Source: Hyaloscypha bicolor E
Lineage: Eukaryota; Ascomycota; Leotiomycetes; Helotiales; Hyaloscyphaceae
Length of the DNA stretch: 64,000 nucleotides
Assembly: GCF_002865645.1 (NCBI RefSeq)
Contig: NW_020194552.1
Location: 186,001-250,000 of the forward strand
Direction of reading: 5' to 3'
Made by a program: the position numbers and the translations under genes. Within the stretch, counting starts at the first letter, position 1. Each line of letters opens with the position of its first letter. Positions 45,901 through 60,933 of this stretch are shown piece after piece. The notes beneath the pieces were generated by a model, which was not told the DNA's origin, searched no databases, and saw only the letters and a program-made list of their open reading frames with translations.

Positions 45901-48900
45901 AATGAGAATACTTATTAATACTTTAAAAATACTAGATCTAGCTATTATATTTTAGAACTAATAAATTAAGGATAATACTTCTTATTTTACTATTTTATAA
46001 ATAAGAAATACTATTATATTAAGTATAGTTAGATATACTAGAAGATCTATAGAACTAGTAATTATAGCTTATATAATAAATAAAATATTTAAGGAATTAA
46101 AAATACTAGCTCAGGTATCTAATATTAATAGAATTATTTAATTTAAAGGTAATAGTATTAATATTCGGATATTACTAGCTTATAAGTATATTATATAATC
46201 TTTATATCTCTAATTCGTATTTCGAGGACTTTAAGGAAGTATTAAATATAAAGAAATAATTAATACTAGGGCTAAAATTAATATTTTTTCCGAAAAGATC
46301 TTTAGAAATATTAGTAAAATAGTATATAATATTATAGATTATTAAATATTTACTATTACTAGAATAGAATTTGAATTTATAGAAATAATAAAGCTTAGAG
46401 CTAAGATTATAAATAAAATAGAATATAAAAACGTATTTTTTCTAGTTAAAAGAGCTCTAAAGATCTTGCTTAGTTAATTATTCTTAATAAAAATAAAGAT
46501 AAATATTATATATAGGAGTAATAGTTTATAGGATAAAAGGTTTACTAATTCTAAAAATAACTAGAATACCTATACTATTATAATTATTCTATTTTTAAAA
46601 AATACCAGAAAGTAAAAAAAAGTAATAGTTTAAGAGTACTAAGCTTCTAGAGTTAAGAAATTAAGTAATATAGAATAGGAAACTAAAAGAAAAAAGAAAA
46701 AATAAAGCCTAATATTATAACTAGTAATAATATTAGGGGAAATAGAAAAATACCGGGATTTCTTATAAATTCTTTTATTTTAGGTTTAGAAGTTTAGGAA
46801 ATTAATAATATTTTTAAAGAAACTAAAATAGAAAAGGCTCTAATTAGAGTATTATTAAGAATAGTTCCGGATTTAATAAAAAAAGAAATAAAAAGGATAT
46901 TAAGTAAAAACATTTCTAAAAAAGAGATAGAATAATATCTCCTAATAATAAAGAAATATATTCCCGAGGCTAAGAAATATAAAACCCAAAACTAGATAGA
47001 ATTCTGAAATATATGGGAATATAAAGAAGATATATTAAAATACCGGATAAAAAGGTATTCTTTATATCTAACTAGGAAGAAGCTAAATAGAAAAATTATA
47101 AATTCCGGAAATTAGATAAAAAAAGTACTAGAGAAAATAGCTATAGCTTTTAAAGAAAAAGATAATAATTATAGTTTACTTCTAGTTACGGGAATATATA
47201 AAATAAAAAACAAGAAAGTTTAACTAGTAAATACTAATAATAGAACTAGAAAAGGCCCTAATAGATATCCGGACTAGTTTAAGAGATCTAAAGCTAGAGA
47301 ATACTTATAGAAATATATTAGAAAATATAAGAACTATTTTTTACTAAGAATATTAGCTATTTTAAGAGATTTATAACTTATTCCGGAATATTTTAAATAA
47401 TTAGATATTAGTAACTAGCTCTGGGGAAAAAAACTAGCTATATTTCAAGAATTAATAATTAATTAAGAAGATATAATTATATTTAATTAGAAAGAAATAA
47501 GAAAAGTTTATAAGAATATTAGCTTACTTATTCTAATTAAGACTATTAAATATAAGGCCTAGTAAGAGAAGAATTTCCTATATCCTAAAGCTTTAGTATT
47601 AGTAGTAATAAAAATACTATTAGAATATTTAGATTATAAAGTTCTTAAGAAATATAATAAATCTTACTAAAATCTATAGTTCTTAATTATAAAGAAGATT
47701 ACTAGAACTTATAAACTAATTAATACTACTATAAAAATAAATTTAGTAACTTTATAAGATACTAACTTATTCCTATTTATTAATAAGATCACAGAGAAAT
47801 TTACTAGATATACTTATATTTCTCTAATTAATTTCTTTTCCAGATATAATTAACTTATACTAGATACCCGTAGTAGAGATTTAACTATATTTATAATATT
47901 TCTAGAACTATTAAGAATAATTATATTATTTCAGGAAGCTACTAATTTCGTTATATAGTTTATATAAATTATTATAATTATTCTAGAGAATCTGTTTCCT
48001 AAAATCGCTATATTATTTATTAATAATATTAGAGTTAAGAGACCTTATATAAATTATAATAGGTAGCTTATTTTACCTGAAATTCGGTATTTTATATTTG
48101 AATATCTTTAAAACCTAGATATAACCTTAAATAGAATTAAATAAGCCAGAGCTAGTATTAGAGAAAAATCGCAATTCTATTATAATAGTATAGTTATTAT
48201 TAGTTTTATTTATAGAATACTTGGAAAAAGCCTTTTAAGCTCAGGAATTACTAAAATATTAAGATAGGAATATTATAATAATATAACTAAAAATAAGGCA
48301 TTTATTAGAATTATTATTTACTATTATATTTGGATTAAAGGCTTTATAATTATTATTAAACCCATTTATTACTTAATAAGGAAAGATATAATATAGGACT
48401 AGAGTAATAAATAAGTACTAGCTATATAAATTCTTTAAGAAAAGCTTACTATTATTCTAATACTTTATAAGTTATATTATAATTTATTAGAAGATTAGGG
48501 AATAATTATATTAGTAGTAAATACTAGCCTAAATAGATAGGGCGGAACTCTTAGTTAATATAATAATAAAGAGAAAAAGAAAGTTATATAGTATAAGTCT
48601 GGAATCTGGAATAATACTAAATAGAAATATAATATTACTAAAAGAGAATACTAAGAACTAGTAAAGTATTTATAAAAAGTATAATTCTGGCTATATGAAG
48701 TTTACTTTATTCTTAAACTAGATACTAATATACTTATTATATAGCTAAATAAAGTAGCTACGGATTTTCCTAGAGCTCTAGTTACTTACTAGCTAGTATA
48801 AATTCAATTATTTAATTTTAAAGTTAAGTATATTAAAGAAACTAAATATATTATTACTAATAGATTATTAAGATATCTATAGTAAGAAAGTAATACTAAA

Positions 48901-50650
48901 GATAATAAGGATATTAATAAATAATTAGTAATAAAGCTTAATATTATTAGAATAGTACCTATTAGATAGAAAGTTTAGTTAAAAGAAGCGGTTCTGGTTT
49001 GGTTATATAATATTATTTTAAGAAATCCGACTTTAAAGTTATTTATTAGATATTTGGATAATAGTATTTAGTTACTAGAGATTAATAATTAAAGCCTTAC
49101 TATATCTAGAAGCAAATTAGTAATATTAAAAAAGAATAAAATCCGGAAGTTATATAGTAAAAGCCGCAGCCTTTTATATATAATCTCTAGTAAAATAGTA
49201 AATAATAATACTAATTCCTATACTTTATTTAATAACTTAACTATTTTATTAGATCTCTTGGATAATAGCTATTCCGAATAATACTAGACTATTATATAAT
49301 ACCTTATAATACTTTCTAGACTAGAAGAAATATCTAGAATTAAGTTTTAAAAGTTAAATAAAAAAGCTTTAAATTATAGTATAAGAGATTAGTTACTATA
49401 AAGAATTATATCTAAAGTATATCTGCCTTAGCTTATTATTAATAATTAAAAATAAAGGGAAATTATTATTAAAGAACTATATAATAAGATTAGATATATA
49501 AGAAGGAAAAGTATCTTTTATTTAGTAGCTAGCTATTATTACTAGAAAGGTTACTATAACTATATACGGAAATATATTAATACTTATAAGATCTATTAGT
49601 ATAAGAGTAAAAGAAAACAAGAAAAAGCTCTATATTTAATAAAAGCTATATTTCTTTTCTATTACCTTAGAATTAATATAGTTAAACTATTAGACTATAA
49701 AAAATATAACTTACTAGTTATTACTAGAAATAACTTCTTAGGATAGGTTAAAGCTAGATCTTTAAAGAACTTAACTAGTAAGAAGATTACTAAGTTTATT
49801 TAGGAAGAAATTATTTATAAGTATAATTTATTTAGGTAGCTTAAGATAAATAATAAATCGGAATTTAAAGAAATAATAATTCAGGAACTTAATAAGCTAG
49901 GAATTAATAGAATTATTATTTTGGCCTATAATTCCAAAGAAAATAGTATAATTAAAAGAGAATATTAACTAATTATTTAAGTATTTATAATACTTATAAT
50001 AGATAGAAAGAAGCCTTAGATAAATTTACTATTATATATTTTATTTACTAACTAAATTACTATATATATAAACTAACTAGATTTACCTCTTTTTATATAG
50101 TCTATAGTAGAGAAGTAGTACTACTTATAGAAATACGCTTTCTAACCTAGAGAATACTTAAATAAGACAAAGTTTATAATAAAGAAATATTTCTGGAAAT
50201 ATATATAAAATAAATATAAATAAGAGATAAAGATATTAAAGAAGCCAGAATAAAAAAGAATAAATAATACTAAAAAAGAAAGAAGTAATTTAATATTACT
50301 TACTAGATTTATTTAAAACCCATTTCCGAGAAAGATCTAGTTCTTATATATAATATTAAATTAATAAATTAAGACAAGTTAAGAAATATAAAACTATTAT
50401 ATTACTAGCTTAGCCTATATAAAATAAGATATATAAATTAACTAAAAGAATATTATATATTAGAAGAACTTAATAGTATTATACTTTAAAAAACATATAC
50501 TAGAAATTAACTTAAGTAGTTTATTAAAAGAAATAAATTCTAGTACTTTCCTAAAAATAAAGTTAATAATAAATATATACCTATAAATAAATATTTTAAG
50601 ATAGATATAGAACTAGAAAAAGAAGCTATTATAAAATACTATAAATAAAA
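43000..50650 (+). pseudogene. Element B gag-pol, RIP-inactivated
   Basis: Gag-like helical sequence can be read at about 44,150-44,400 (TKFFKALLKEFRKHN). RT lies at about 47,780-48,120, where SRDLTIF and EATNFV are followed by FINNIRVKRP; the FLDD-type active site reads Asn-Asn. RNase H ends at about 48,880. Integrase lies at about 49,650-50,130 (NFLG, VKARSLKNLTSKKI, LAYNSKENSIIKRE), followed by a C-terminal domain (NPFPRK). Stops are TAA/TAG at former Gln and Trp codons. Confidence 0.75.
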
Positions 50651-53600
50651 TAGTATTTAGGAAATTAAAAAAGCTACTAGTATTATTATATATATATTAG
50701 AATTACTAGAATTAGAAAGAGTAAAATACGTTTCTTTTATAAAGGATTAGGAGAAAGCATTTAATAATAGGAGCTTTTCTTAACCTGAAATAGAGCTTAT
50801 TACTTTTAATTCTTTATATATCTTTTAATTTTTTCTTCTAACTATTATTTATAATCTTTAGAGAATATTATTATTAAATTATTATTCCGGAAATTAGATA
50901 AGCTTTACTATTACTTATTTCCTACTATTATCTAATTATTATTACTAGATAGTATTCTTAATATATGAGATTTTATTACTAGATCTTAGGAATTAAATAT
51001 AAAAAATCCTTTTTAGTATAAAATTAAATAGGGAATTAAAAGATTACCTTATAGATTCTTGACTTCAAACTATAATAACGGATAATAACTATATTTGAAA
51101 TTAAGAAAAAAAGAGAAAAAGAAAGAAAGTCTTTTATATATATCTTATTAAATTAGAAGTCTTTTAAAAGCTTTACTTATCTTTTTAACTAGCTATTCTT
51201 ATAACTTATACTAGTCTAAAGCTTAATTATAATATTTATAGATCTCGATTTTAACTTAAATTACTATTATAAGTTTCCTTATAATATCTAAATAAACTTC
51301 CTAATTAGGAATTATATATAGACGAAATAGCTAAATTAGAAGCCCTATAATAAGAAAGAGAAATCTTATTAAACCCAAAAGTTATTTCCGAAAATACTTA
51401 ATAATATATAATTCTAGAAATCTTTTAGATATTAAATAAACTAGATCTACTTATTTAAAACCTATTTTATACTAGAAAACCTATTTCTTTTTTAATATAA
51501 TTATAACTATACTTAAGGCACATATTATAACTACTTTAAAAGTATATATTAAGGTTTAGTTAGTATATTATATATTCTTACTTCTATAAAGAACTTCTCC
51601 TATATAGAATTCTTTTTCTAATTATAATACTATTTCATTACTAGAAACTAGTTACTTTTTTAAAAAGCTAGTATAATTTACTAATTCTTACTATTAATTT
51701 ATTTCTTATTATTAAATATTATCTAAATAATTCCTATATTCTTAATACTAATTCGAAATACCTAATCTTTCTATATTCTATATTAATTTTAATATTAACT
51801 ATTTCAAACTCAATAATAATACTATAAATCCTATTTATATTATCTTATAGTTTTTTTTTTTTATATACCCTAATATTTTTAATATTACTTTTATAAATAT
51901 AGATACTACTTTAAAGTCCTAACTAACTAAATAGTTTTATATTATATAAAGTTAACTTTAATAAATACTAAATAAATATAATTAGCTTTTGGAAAAGATA
52001 TAAATTAGTTTTAGAAAAAGTAATACCTTATTCTATATTATTTCTTAATTCTATTATTCTAATTTCTTTTCTATTAATACTTACTTTATATTTTCCTAAT
52101 ATTTTTAGTATACTTATATATCTTATCTTTTATATATTTCCTATATTATTTCTCTTCTTTTATATTATTTTTGAAGTTAATAGGAATATTTCTAAATAAA
52201 TAGGGAATTAAGGCATATTTATATTATAAAATTTTCGTTATTTTCTTCTATATTCTAATACTTTAGATACTATTACTATATCTATATTTCTATTATATTA
52301 CTTTCTTATTTCTTTATTATTACTATTTAGTTTAATCTGCTTTAATTATTTCCTTAATTATATTTCCTTAAATATATATATTTATATTTTTTTCTATAAT
52401 AAAAGCCTAATTCCATATTTTATTTTCTATAATTATTTCTAATTCGTAATTATATTACTTGAAATATATCTAATTATTATATTTACTTTCCTTATTATAT
52501 ATATTACTATTTTAGTTTTATTTTCTTACTAGGAAAAAAGAAAAACTTAAATATATATAATATCTTTATATAATTCAAGTCTATTCTAATTTATTCTTTA
52601 TTTTAGAATATACTTAAAAGAAATTCTCGTAATCTCGAGAACCTTTAATTCTATAACTTATAACTATTATACTAATAATATCTTTATAACTTATTAAGAA
52701 TAATAAAATAGCCAAAAAATAGATTCCTTAAATTAGTAAAACGTAATAGCTAGTTCTTATAAGTCATAGTATTATTAAAAGCCTATAGATTAATAGTATT
52801 AAAGTTTAGAGTATTAAAGGAGCTTGGGTAATTATAAAAGGCTTACTAATACTAGAAAAGATAATTATAATTACCGAATTTAATATAAATATCTTAGATA
52901 AGCTAAGCGGTATATATAATAAGCTCTTAAAATAGAAAACCTTTATTAGAAACGGAACTAAACTAGAATTAATTAAAGAAGAGCTAAGGAATTACTAAGC
53001 TAATAATAGGGAATTCGAGAATATTATTAAAAGCATTTCTAAAGATAAATAAGAGAAGCTTAATAAGATTAAGACTATAGTAAATAGTCTTAATATTAAG
53101 AATTAAAATAAAGTTATACTATATAGTAAAGCCTTTAGCTAATATATTAATAATATCTATAATAACCTTAGTAAAAATATCTATAAGAAGTTATATTTTC
53201 TTTTTAAGATAAAAGCTTTAGTATATAAAGCTATTTAGTTAATTAATAAAGCTATATTAGAGTATATTAAGGATAAGAAGTATTAGAATACTAGTATATT
53301 TATTAAATTAGATATTACTAAGATACTCAAGTATACTAAAGCTATTTCGGAATATGGAAAATTAGAGTTTAAGCTACTATTAGCTAATAATCTTAAGGCA
53401 GGATAGTATACTTTTAATATTTCCGGAATCCTAATTAAGGGAATTTATAATAATAAGCCTTTTCCTGCTTTCCGAGATAAGCCTAAAAAATAGGCCCTTA
53501 TTATGATTTTAGCTTTAACTTAACCGGATCTAGCTAAGAAAAATAAAGCTAATTTAATAGAGCCTAGTAAGAAAATTGCTAGTAAAGCTAGCAGAACTAG

Positions 53601-55449
53601 TATAACTAGATAAGAAGAACCTGGCAAGAATAGAGAGTAAGCTAAGCCTAAGACTCCTAATAAATAGCAAAGATCTAAGTACTAAACCAAATATAAGATT
53701 AGTAAACTAGAAGAAAGTAAGGAGAAATCCTTTATTTTAAAGAAAAAGATATTATTTAGGAAGACTCCCATAATTATATCTAGAACCAAGAAGCGGAAAA
53801 CTAAGGATATTAAGTCTAGAGAACTTAATAAAGGCATTTAGTATATTTGCAAGATACTAGCTAAATAGAAATTAATACTTGCTTAATAAGATAAATATAT
53901 TTTTAAAAAAGTATATAGTAGTATTATGGGACCTATTTATAAGCGAGAATACTATAGGATTAATAATAGATTTCTTAAAGCTCCTTATATAATATATACT
54001 TAATAACTTACTAATACTTTCTTTATTAATATATAAGAAATTAAGGATACTCTAAAGCTAGTTACTAAGATTTATAAAGTTACTAAAGGCAAAAAGCATA
54101 TTTCCGTTACTTGGGTAAATAAGAAAATACGGGATTTCTTTTTTAAGAACTAGGAAATTAAGAAATATAAATATAAGTACTATATTTCCGATTAATTCCC
54201 CCCTAATCTATAGCTTTAATTTAATATTATAGTTCTTATTCCTAAGTCTAGTATTACTAATCTGAATACTAATAGCTATATTTATAAAAAGAATTACCTA
54301 AAGTATATTAAGAAGCTTAATATTCGAGAGCTCTTAATAAAAAAAATAAAAAAATTATAATTCTATTTCCGAAAAGATAATATATTAATATATAGAGATC
54401 TTAGTAATAGCTACTTTACCTTAGCCTCTTAACTTTTAATAGTAGATCTATTAATATGGCTTAGATTTTATAAGGCATTAAGTAAGTATCTTATTTACCT
54501 AGTTACTTATTTTTAGCTAGCCTAATACTTTATTCCTAGAAATATTAATTATAATTAGTATAAAGGCAATACTAAAGATCTGGCTATTACTAAAGCTTTA
54601 AATAGCGAATTTTGCCTTAGTAAAAAGCATTAGAATATTAGCTATATTTTCCTTATAAATTATAAGAAGGCTATTACCTTTAGTAAGAAGTTTTTTAAAA
54701 ACGTTAATTACTTCTTTATTTCTAATAAATTTAAGCCAGAAATAGCTAAGGAAATAGGCGAGTATTTACTAAAGGTAATAGAAGAAAAGACTTCGAGTAT
54801 AGTTTATTTAACTAGATAAATAAATGCCTTTAGCTAGGTAATTTATAAGTCTAGAATTATAGGAAAGTATTAATTCTTAAATAATATATAAGTCAAAAAA
54901 TAGCTCAATAATAATTTGCTACTTAATAAGCCTTTTATTATAGTTCTAATAAGTCTAGTTACTATTAAGAATAAAATATATAAAAATAAAGTCTTTTATA
55001 AAATTATTAAAGCCTCTTATCTAAAGCTTTTCCCTCTTACTAAAAATTAATTCAAAAATATTATAAATAATACGAAATTTAAAGAAGTTATTTATTTAGA
55101 GTATATTAATATGATTTATAATATAATTTGCTATAATAAGCCTCCTTAATACCCTATAGTAAAGGCAGAAATTAAATAATAATTAAAGGCAAATACTAAT
55201 TAATATAAAGAACTATATTGGATTTAGTATGAGAATATAGCTAAACGGATTCGGATTATCTTTAAGCAAGTTCGGGAATATGAAATAAGACTATTTAAGG
55301 ATAATAAGTCTTATTTTAGGTATATAGAAAAGAAATTAGATTAACTAATAAAGGAGAATCCTAAATATTTTATTATTTCGGACTTTAGATAGGATTTTTC
55401 TATTATTTTTAGTACTTAGGAAACAAGTACGAATAAATAGGGGATCGGA
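50651..55449 (+). pseudogene. Unassigned coding tract between B integrase and 3' LTR
   Basis: About 2 kb of opaque AT-rich DNA (50,651-52,740) is followed by a plus-strand tract (about 52,740-55,440) that keeps more G and C and reads as long protein-like runs broken only by TAA/TAG. Examples are a charged, coiled-coil-like part (about 52,850-53,250, with TKLELIKEELRNY and EKLNKIKTIVNSLN) and a Lys/Arg/Ser-rich part (about 53,520-53,830, with EESKEKSFILKKK). Further runs include KGKKHISVTWVNKKIRDF (about 54,090). I recognise no family. It could be an extra ORF of B, a captured gene or another nested element. Confidence 0.55.
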
Positions 55450-55752
55450 TATAATATAGCAGACTATACTTATTAAAAATCATATTATTTTAGTAGTTTT
55501 GAAATTTAGGTTATATAGTAAAGGCCATAGCCTTTTATATATAACTTGCAGAAATTATATAAGAAAGCTAGTTTTTCTATAGACTTAGAGAATAATTCTT
55601 TATAAGTATTTAATTAATTAAGCTTTTATATACTATATACTATTTATACTTTACTATTTATACTTTTAATTTATTATTTTACTATTAAGTCACGTTTTAT
55701 ACTCTAGTATACTTTATATAGGTTTTTGTCTTATTATAGTTTCCCTCTTATA
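55450..55752 (+). repeat. Element B 3' LTR
   Basis: It is 303 bp and pairs with 42,609-42,911. It contains the 36-bp palindrome at 55,510-55,545. D sequence resumes at 55,753. Confidence 0.9.
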
Positions 55753-57608
55753 ATATTTATTTTCCGGTTCTATACCAGAATTAGAGCTCGAATTCTCTAA
55801 ATACTTTACTAGAATAATATATTTTAGTAAAATAAGAACTAAGCCCGGCTTAATTCTAGAAAAAGCTATCTTAGTTTCTTTATTATATAAGAGCGGATAA
55901 TATCTAATATAATAACTAAACTTATTATAATTAAAATACTTAATAATTAAGAAATCCTTAGTTTTTATAAGATATTACTTATACTTATAAGGAAATATAT
56001 ACTTAATAAAAGTAGTTAATATAGGCTTCTTGGACTCTTTTTTAGAAATATATTTCTTAGGAATATATAGGAATATAATACTAGAAATAAACTTAACTAG
56101 AATAGCTCTTGCCTTTTTATATTTCTTAGTCTTCTTATATATAGCCTTAATTTACTAATTATTAGTAATATAATATTAAGTAAAGCAAGTAGTATTAATA
56201 GAAGAATTATTATAGTATATATATACTAATTTCTAGAGCTTTAGTAAGAGCTTCTTATTTAGTTTATACTTAATATTTTAAAAACTAATACTATCTTTTA
56301 TAAATAATTATAAGAAAAGAATATAGAACTCCTAAAATACTTAATTAGAATATATTTAAAGCTTACTAAAGTTATAGCAAGTATTTTATATCTTATTAAA
56401 GTTAGAATATAGCTTCTTTAGATAAGAATAGAATTCTGAGAGCTAATAGTACTAATTCGGATTATCTTTATTTATATAAAAGTTAGTTAAGGCAAGAGTA
56501 TTACTAATAAGTTTACTAGAAATATAAATAATTTTGAGATTTTCTAAGAAATATAAATTAGTATTTTCTTATAGCTTATTCTTAATCTAAACTAGCTAGT
56601 TATTAAAGATAATATAATCTCTAGTAAAGAGAATTAGATCTAGAAGCTTAGTAATTCTAATATCTCTAAAGGAAATATAAGATATAGGGAATCCTAAATA
56701 GAAATAAATAAGAGATAATTCAGAATTCTTTTAAGAGAGGTTCGAAATAGCTAAAGTAGCTAAAATAGAAGTAATTAAAGCTACTATAAGCTAATTTACT
56801 ATAGCTATATAATATTTAATATTATCCTTAAGCTTAGTATTATAGAGCTTAGTATTCTCGAAAATAGCTTTATTATAACTATAAGTATTCTTATATAAAA
56901 TAGCTCTTTAGATATTCTCCTAATAGCTTTTTATAATAATATTAATATCTGAGAATAAGATATTAGATTCCTTGGCCTATTTATATAACTTTCTAGTAAT
57001 AATATAGTTTTCGGTTTCTAGAAGCTTTATAATAAAAGCAAAGGGTTCTATTTCTATAGACTTATCTATAAATTCTTTAGGAATACTAATAGAATATTTG
57101 GTTTAGAAAGGGCTACTAACGGGATAACCTGAACTAGTAAGAGCTTTACTAGAAGCCTTAGTAAAAGTTAATATAGTTCCTAGTTATATAATATTCTAGG
57201 AAATTATTCTATTATATTTTTCCTCTATTATATTCTTTCTAGTAGTCTTATTACCGGTATATATATAGGGCCTATAAGGTTATAGGATAAGGCTTGAGGG
57301 TAGTAATCAGGTTACTAGCCTATAGATATCTATTACTCTAGGACTTAATTAAAGAATAGCCTTTATTTAAGATTCTTTGATTTTCGGGTTTTTAGGGAAG
57401 AATTTCTAATATATTACTAGTATATATTTATAAAGATATAAATACCTGATTTCTCTAAGGATTCTAAAGCTTTTTACTTTTATTATTCTAGAGTCTATTA
57501 CTTGTATTTCTGAGATTCTATTATCTTAGTAGTGCCTATATTTCTAATAGTTCTAAATTAGTTTATTTAAATTTCTCTATAGAATTAAAGAGAAAAAGCT
57601 TTAAATAC
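55753..57608 (-). pseudogene. Element D gag region
   Basis: This lies between element B and the 5' LTR of D, where gag is expected on the minus strand. The sequence is RIPed and no zinc knuckle or capsid motif can be read with confidence. The assignment rests on position. Confidence 0.5.
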
Positions 57609-57882
57609 TATTATGGGTATAATATTTAGGGCTTAGAAAGCAAGATAAAAGGTTTTTTATAAAAATAATTCAAAGCTAAGAAAGAGAAAACTAGAATATA
57701 GGAGGCTATAAGAGAATATATATACCTCATAGTATACTAGTCCCGAAGGGGCTTAGCTTTCTAAATATCTCTAGTATATTTCAAGTATATTTCCCTAGTA
57801 AGGCGGCCGCATTACATATATCTAAGAAATATCTGGCATCTGGCAAGGCATCTCAGATACCGGGTATCTGGGAATTATAATA
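57609..57882 (-). repeat. Element D 5' LTR
   Basis: It is 274 bp and aligns end to end with 38,035-38,308. It is followed by the duplicated TTTAG at 57,883-57,887. Confidence 0.92.
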
Positions 57883-57887
57883 TTTAG

Positions 57888-60800
57888 CTACTTTATTTAT
57901 TTATATAAAGAACCCGGATTTCCGGCCCTTTTCTATTTCTTTTAAAAGATCTATTAAGCCTATAGTTACCTGAAAATAATAGTAGATAAATCTATAATAG
58001 AAATTAGTAAATCTAAGAAATACTTAAATATTATAGAATAATTTTAGTTCTAGCTATTTAATAATATTATAAACCCGTTTAGAATTCATATAAATATCTT
58101 TTATTCTAATAAGAAAGTTTAAGAATTCGATTTCCTTAATATTAAATTCATATTTACTAAGTTTATAAAATAGGTTATTTTTATATAGCCTAGTAAATAT
58201 TTAGTAAATATAATTATAGTATTTATCTTTATTTCGGAAGTAAATAAGAATATTATTTAAATAAATAACTATAAAATAATTTAGAAGTTCTATAAATATA
58301 ATATTAATATATATTTAAAATATAATTAGTATATTAATTAGCCTAAAAGATATTATAAGATATTTAATAATATATATTTTTAAGATCTAACTTTATAAAG
58401 ATCTTGGTTTTTCGGAATTAATTAAGAGTTTTATTAATAAGAGAAAGCAAATACTAATTCTTAATTATAACTTAATTAAGTCTATAATAATTAATATAAA
58501 AATATAGCCCTTTATTTTTCTTAAAAATAAAAAGAATAAGTATTTTTATTAGGCTTTTACTAGACCTTATCTAATATTTATAAAACATATCTTATAAATA
58601 TAAATATAATATTTCTAGTTAAGTTTCTAATAAATTATATAAAAGTTTATATAGAACTATACTATTTATATTAATGAAATATTTAATATTACTAAGATTA
58701 AGAAATTCTAAAACTTTATTAGAATTAAAAACCTCTAAGAAATTTTTATATTTATTATTTCGGAAATAAATAAGTATTTCTAAAGCCCCTTTTCGAAAGA
58801 TATTAATTTACTATATTAAAAACTCCTGTTTAGTATTACTAGAAATATATAATAAAATAGAAATCTAATAATTATTATAAATATATAAAGCCTATTATCT
58901 AGAATAGTTATATTTATCTTTAATTAAGAATAAAACTTGAGATATTAGCTTAGGATATTAGTTAAGCTCTTTATTAAATTCTTTTAGTATTAGGATCTTA
59001 ATATTATTAGGCTATATAAATATATATATTTATTATTTCTTAATATAATTTATATATTATATAAGAATTACTTTATAAAATTCTATACTAAAAATAAAGC
59101 TATAAAAGCTAATATTCTTATATTTATAGAACCGGAGCTTAAAAGAATATATCTTATTATAATTATTTATAATAAATACTTTAAGATTATAAACTTAATA
59201 GATCTTAAATCGGTTTCTATAAAAGGTTACAAATTCTTAGTTATATTTAACTAAAGTAATAAAGCCCTAATTTTAAGCCTAATTATTATTAAGGAAATTA
59301 TAATCTAATCCGGTATTACTGAATCTACTATATATCTTTAAGATATCTATTTCTGGCTATATTAATCTTATTTAAATAGTGATATAAAGTAATATATCTT
59401 TTTTATTATAGCTAAAATTATTAATATTTAAGATTTAGTTTTTTCTTTTCTCTATTTTTTAAGAGAATTTCCTCTAAAGTACTCTTCTATAATAATAGTA
59501 TTAATCTGCTTTTATAAATACCTTAATTCTTTTATGGTTTTAGTTTTATTAGAGTTCTATTAAGCTTATTTAATATATTTGAAATATTTCATATTTCCTA
59601 GAAAGTATCTTTTCTATTTATAAGTCTAATAAACTATATCTAAAATAGAACTAGTATTTTATTAAGGCCTTAAAAGAACTAAAATACTACTTAAGGATTT
59701 CTTATATAATTTTCGGAACTTATTCTTTCTTTTTTAATAGCTTTATAAATTAGAATTTACTAAGTTAAAGTTTTTAGGAATAGAGTTATTTTTATTAGAT
59801 TTTCCTATTTTTGCTTTTCTTAATTTAAAATAAGTAATATATTCTGCTTTCTAAGCTTTTTTAAGCTATTTAGAAATAGATATTATCTTATTTCCTAAAA
59901 GAATAAATATAAGTATTTAATAAATCTTATAGTTAAATAGAATAGTATTAAGAGTCCGGATCTAGTTTCTTTTAGGATATAGGTTCTAATTAATTTCGAA
60001 ACTAATTATTTAAATATATAATTTAGTAATTATTTTACTATCTTTCTAATAAAGATTTTAGAGTTCCTTAAAAGCGTTTTATTAACGGGTTTAAGATATT
60101 TAGAATATATTAGCCAAATAGGCCTTAAATTGCTTTTAATAAACTTTATATAATAGTAGGCTTTACTTTATTATAGTCTCTTAAATATTATAAGATTTGT
60201 TCCTAAAAATACTTATAATAAAATTAACTTTAGAAGAATATTTATTATAAATCTAAAATTAGATCCTAAAAATTACTTTTTAAGAGAATATAAATATTCT
60301 CTATTTCTTAAAGAACTTTCTATAATATAAATCAGGTATTCGGACTTTAAAAAGCTTCTTTTAGTTTAAATATATCTTTAAGATATTATATAATAGCTTC
60401 TAATAAATAGTATCGAGATTACTTTTAAAGCTTATTATATTAGAAAAAGAAATAAGTTCTAATTCTATTTTAGAAAGTTTTCTAATAAGAATTATTAAAA
60501 AAAAAATAGATTTATAAATAAAGTTTTTATAAAATATAGTAAATTATAAGATATTCCTAAAGATATCTTTATATTATTCTAATTATAGGATATATTAGTT
60601 AATTATATTTACTAATTCTTGCTTTTATTAGAATATTTTAATTTTAGTATATAAGCCCTATTTTATAACTTAAATAATAATAATTCGGGTATTAATCTCG
60701 ATATTTTAATTATTACTAGAATTATTTCTGTTATTATTACTGGCTTTTAGAGGCTCTTAAGGGGCCTTATTAAAAGTATTAGATAAGCTTTTACTATTAC

Positions 60801-60933
60801 TTATATCGGGATTAATCTAGTTAATTTCCTTTATAGAAATAGCTTTAGTAAGGAATTATATATTTTATAGATTTCGAAATAAAATTACTTATTAAACTAT
60901 TTCCTTTAAAGATAGAAAGATTAGCTTATAAAG
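57888..60933 (-). pseudogene. Element E gag and pol, N-terminal part (RT)
   Basis: The minus strand reads, from high to low coordinates, unreadable gag (about 59,000-60,900), then RT with YLNNILIY at about 58,240-58,263. Next come YKLSKYEFNIKEIEFLNF (about 58,130), RFTNFYYRFI (about 58,010) and NKVAK at 57,890. The frame continues across element D at 38,034 with AFKNLKKAF. Again the RT Asp-Asp reads Asn-Asn. Confidence 0.78.

Larger units (their letters stand above)
42609..55752 (+). mobile_element. Gypsy element B, innermost and unusually long (13.1 kb)
   Basis: Its two LTRs are exactly 303 bp each (42,609-42,911 and 55,450-55,752). They begin TATAGTACGG and TATAATATAG (originally TG) and end CCCTCTTATA. 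ATAT stands on both outer sides, but the flanks are too AT-rich to prove a duplication. Pol is on the plus strand, opposite to its host D. A G-rich AGGGGATCGG just before the 3' LTR fits a polypurine tract. Nearly 5 kb lie between the end of pol and the 3' LTR. Confidence 0.88.
38035..57882 (-). mobile_element. Gypsy chromovirus D, nested in E and containing B
   Basis: Its two LTRs are both 274 bp (38,035-38,308 and 57,609-57,882), with TATTAC...GTAATA-type ends. The 5-bp duplication TTTAG is perfect (38,030-38,034 and 57,883-57,887). It splits the RNase H frame of E. The pol genes are on the minus strand. Element B (42,609-55,752) is inserted near the protease, leaving about 6.7 kb of D itself. 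Confidence 0.93.
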
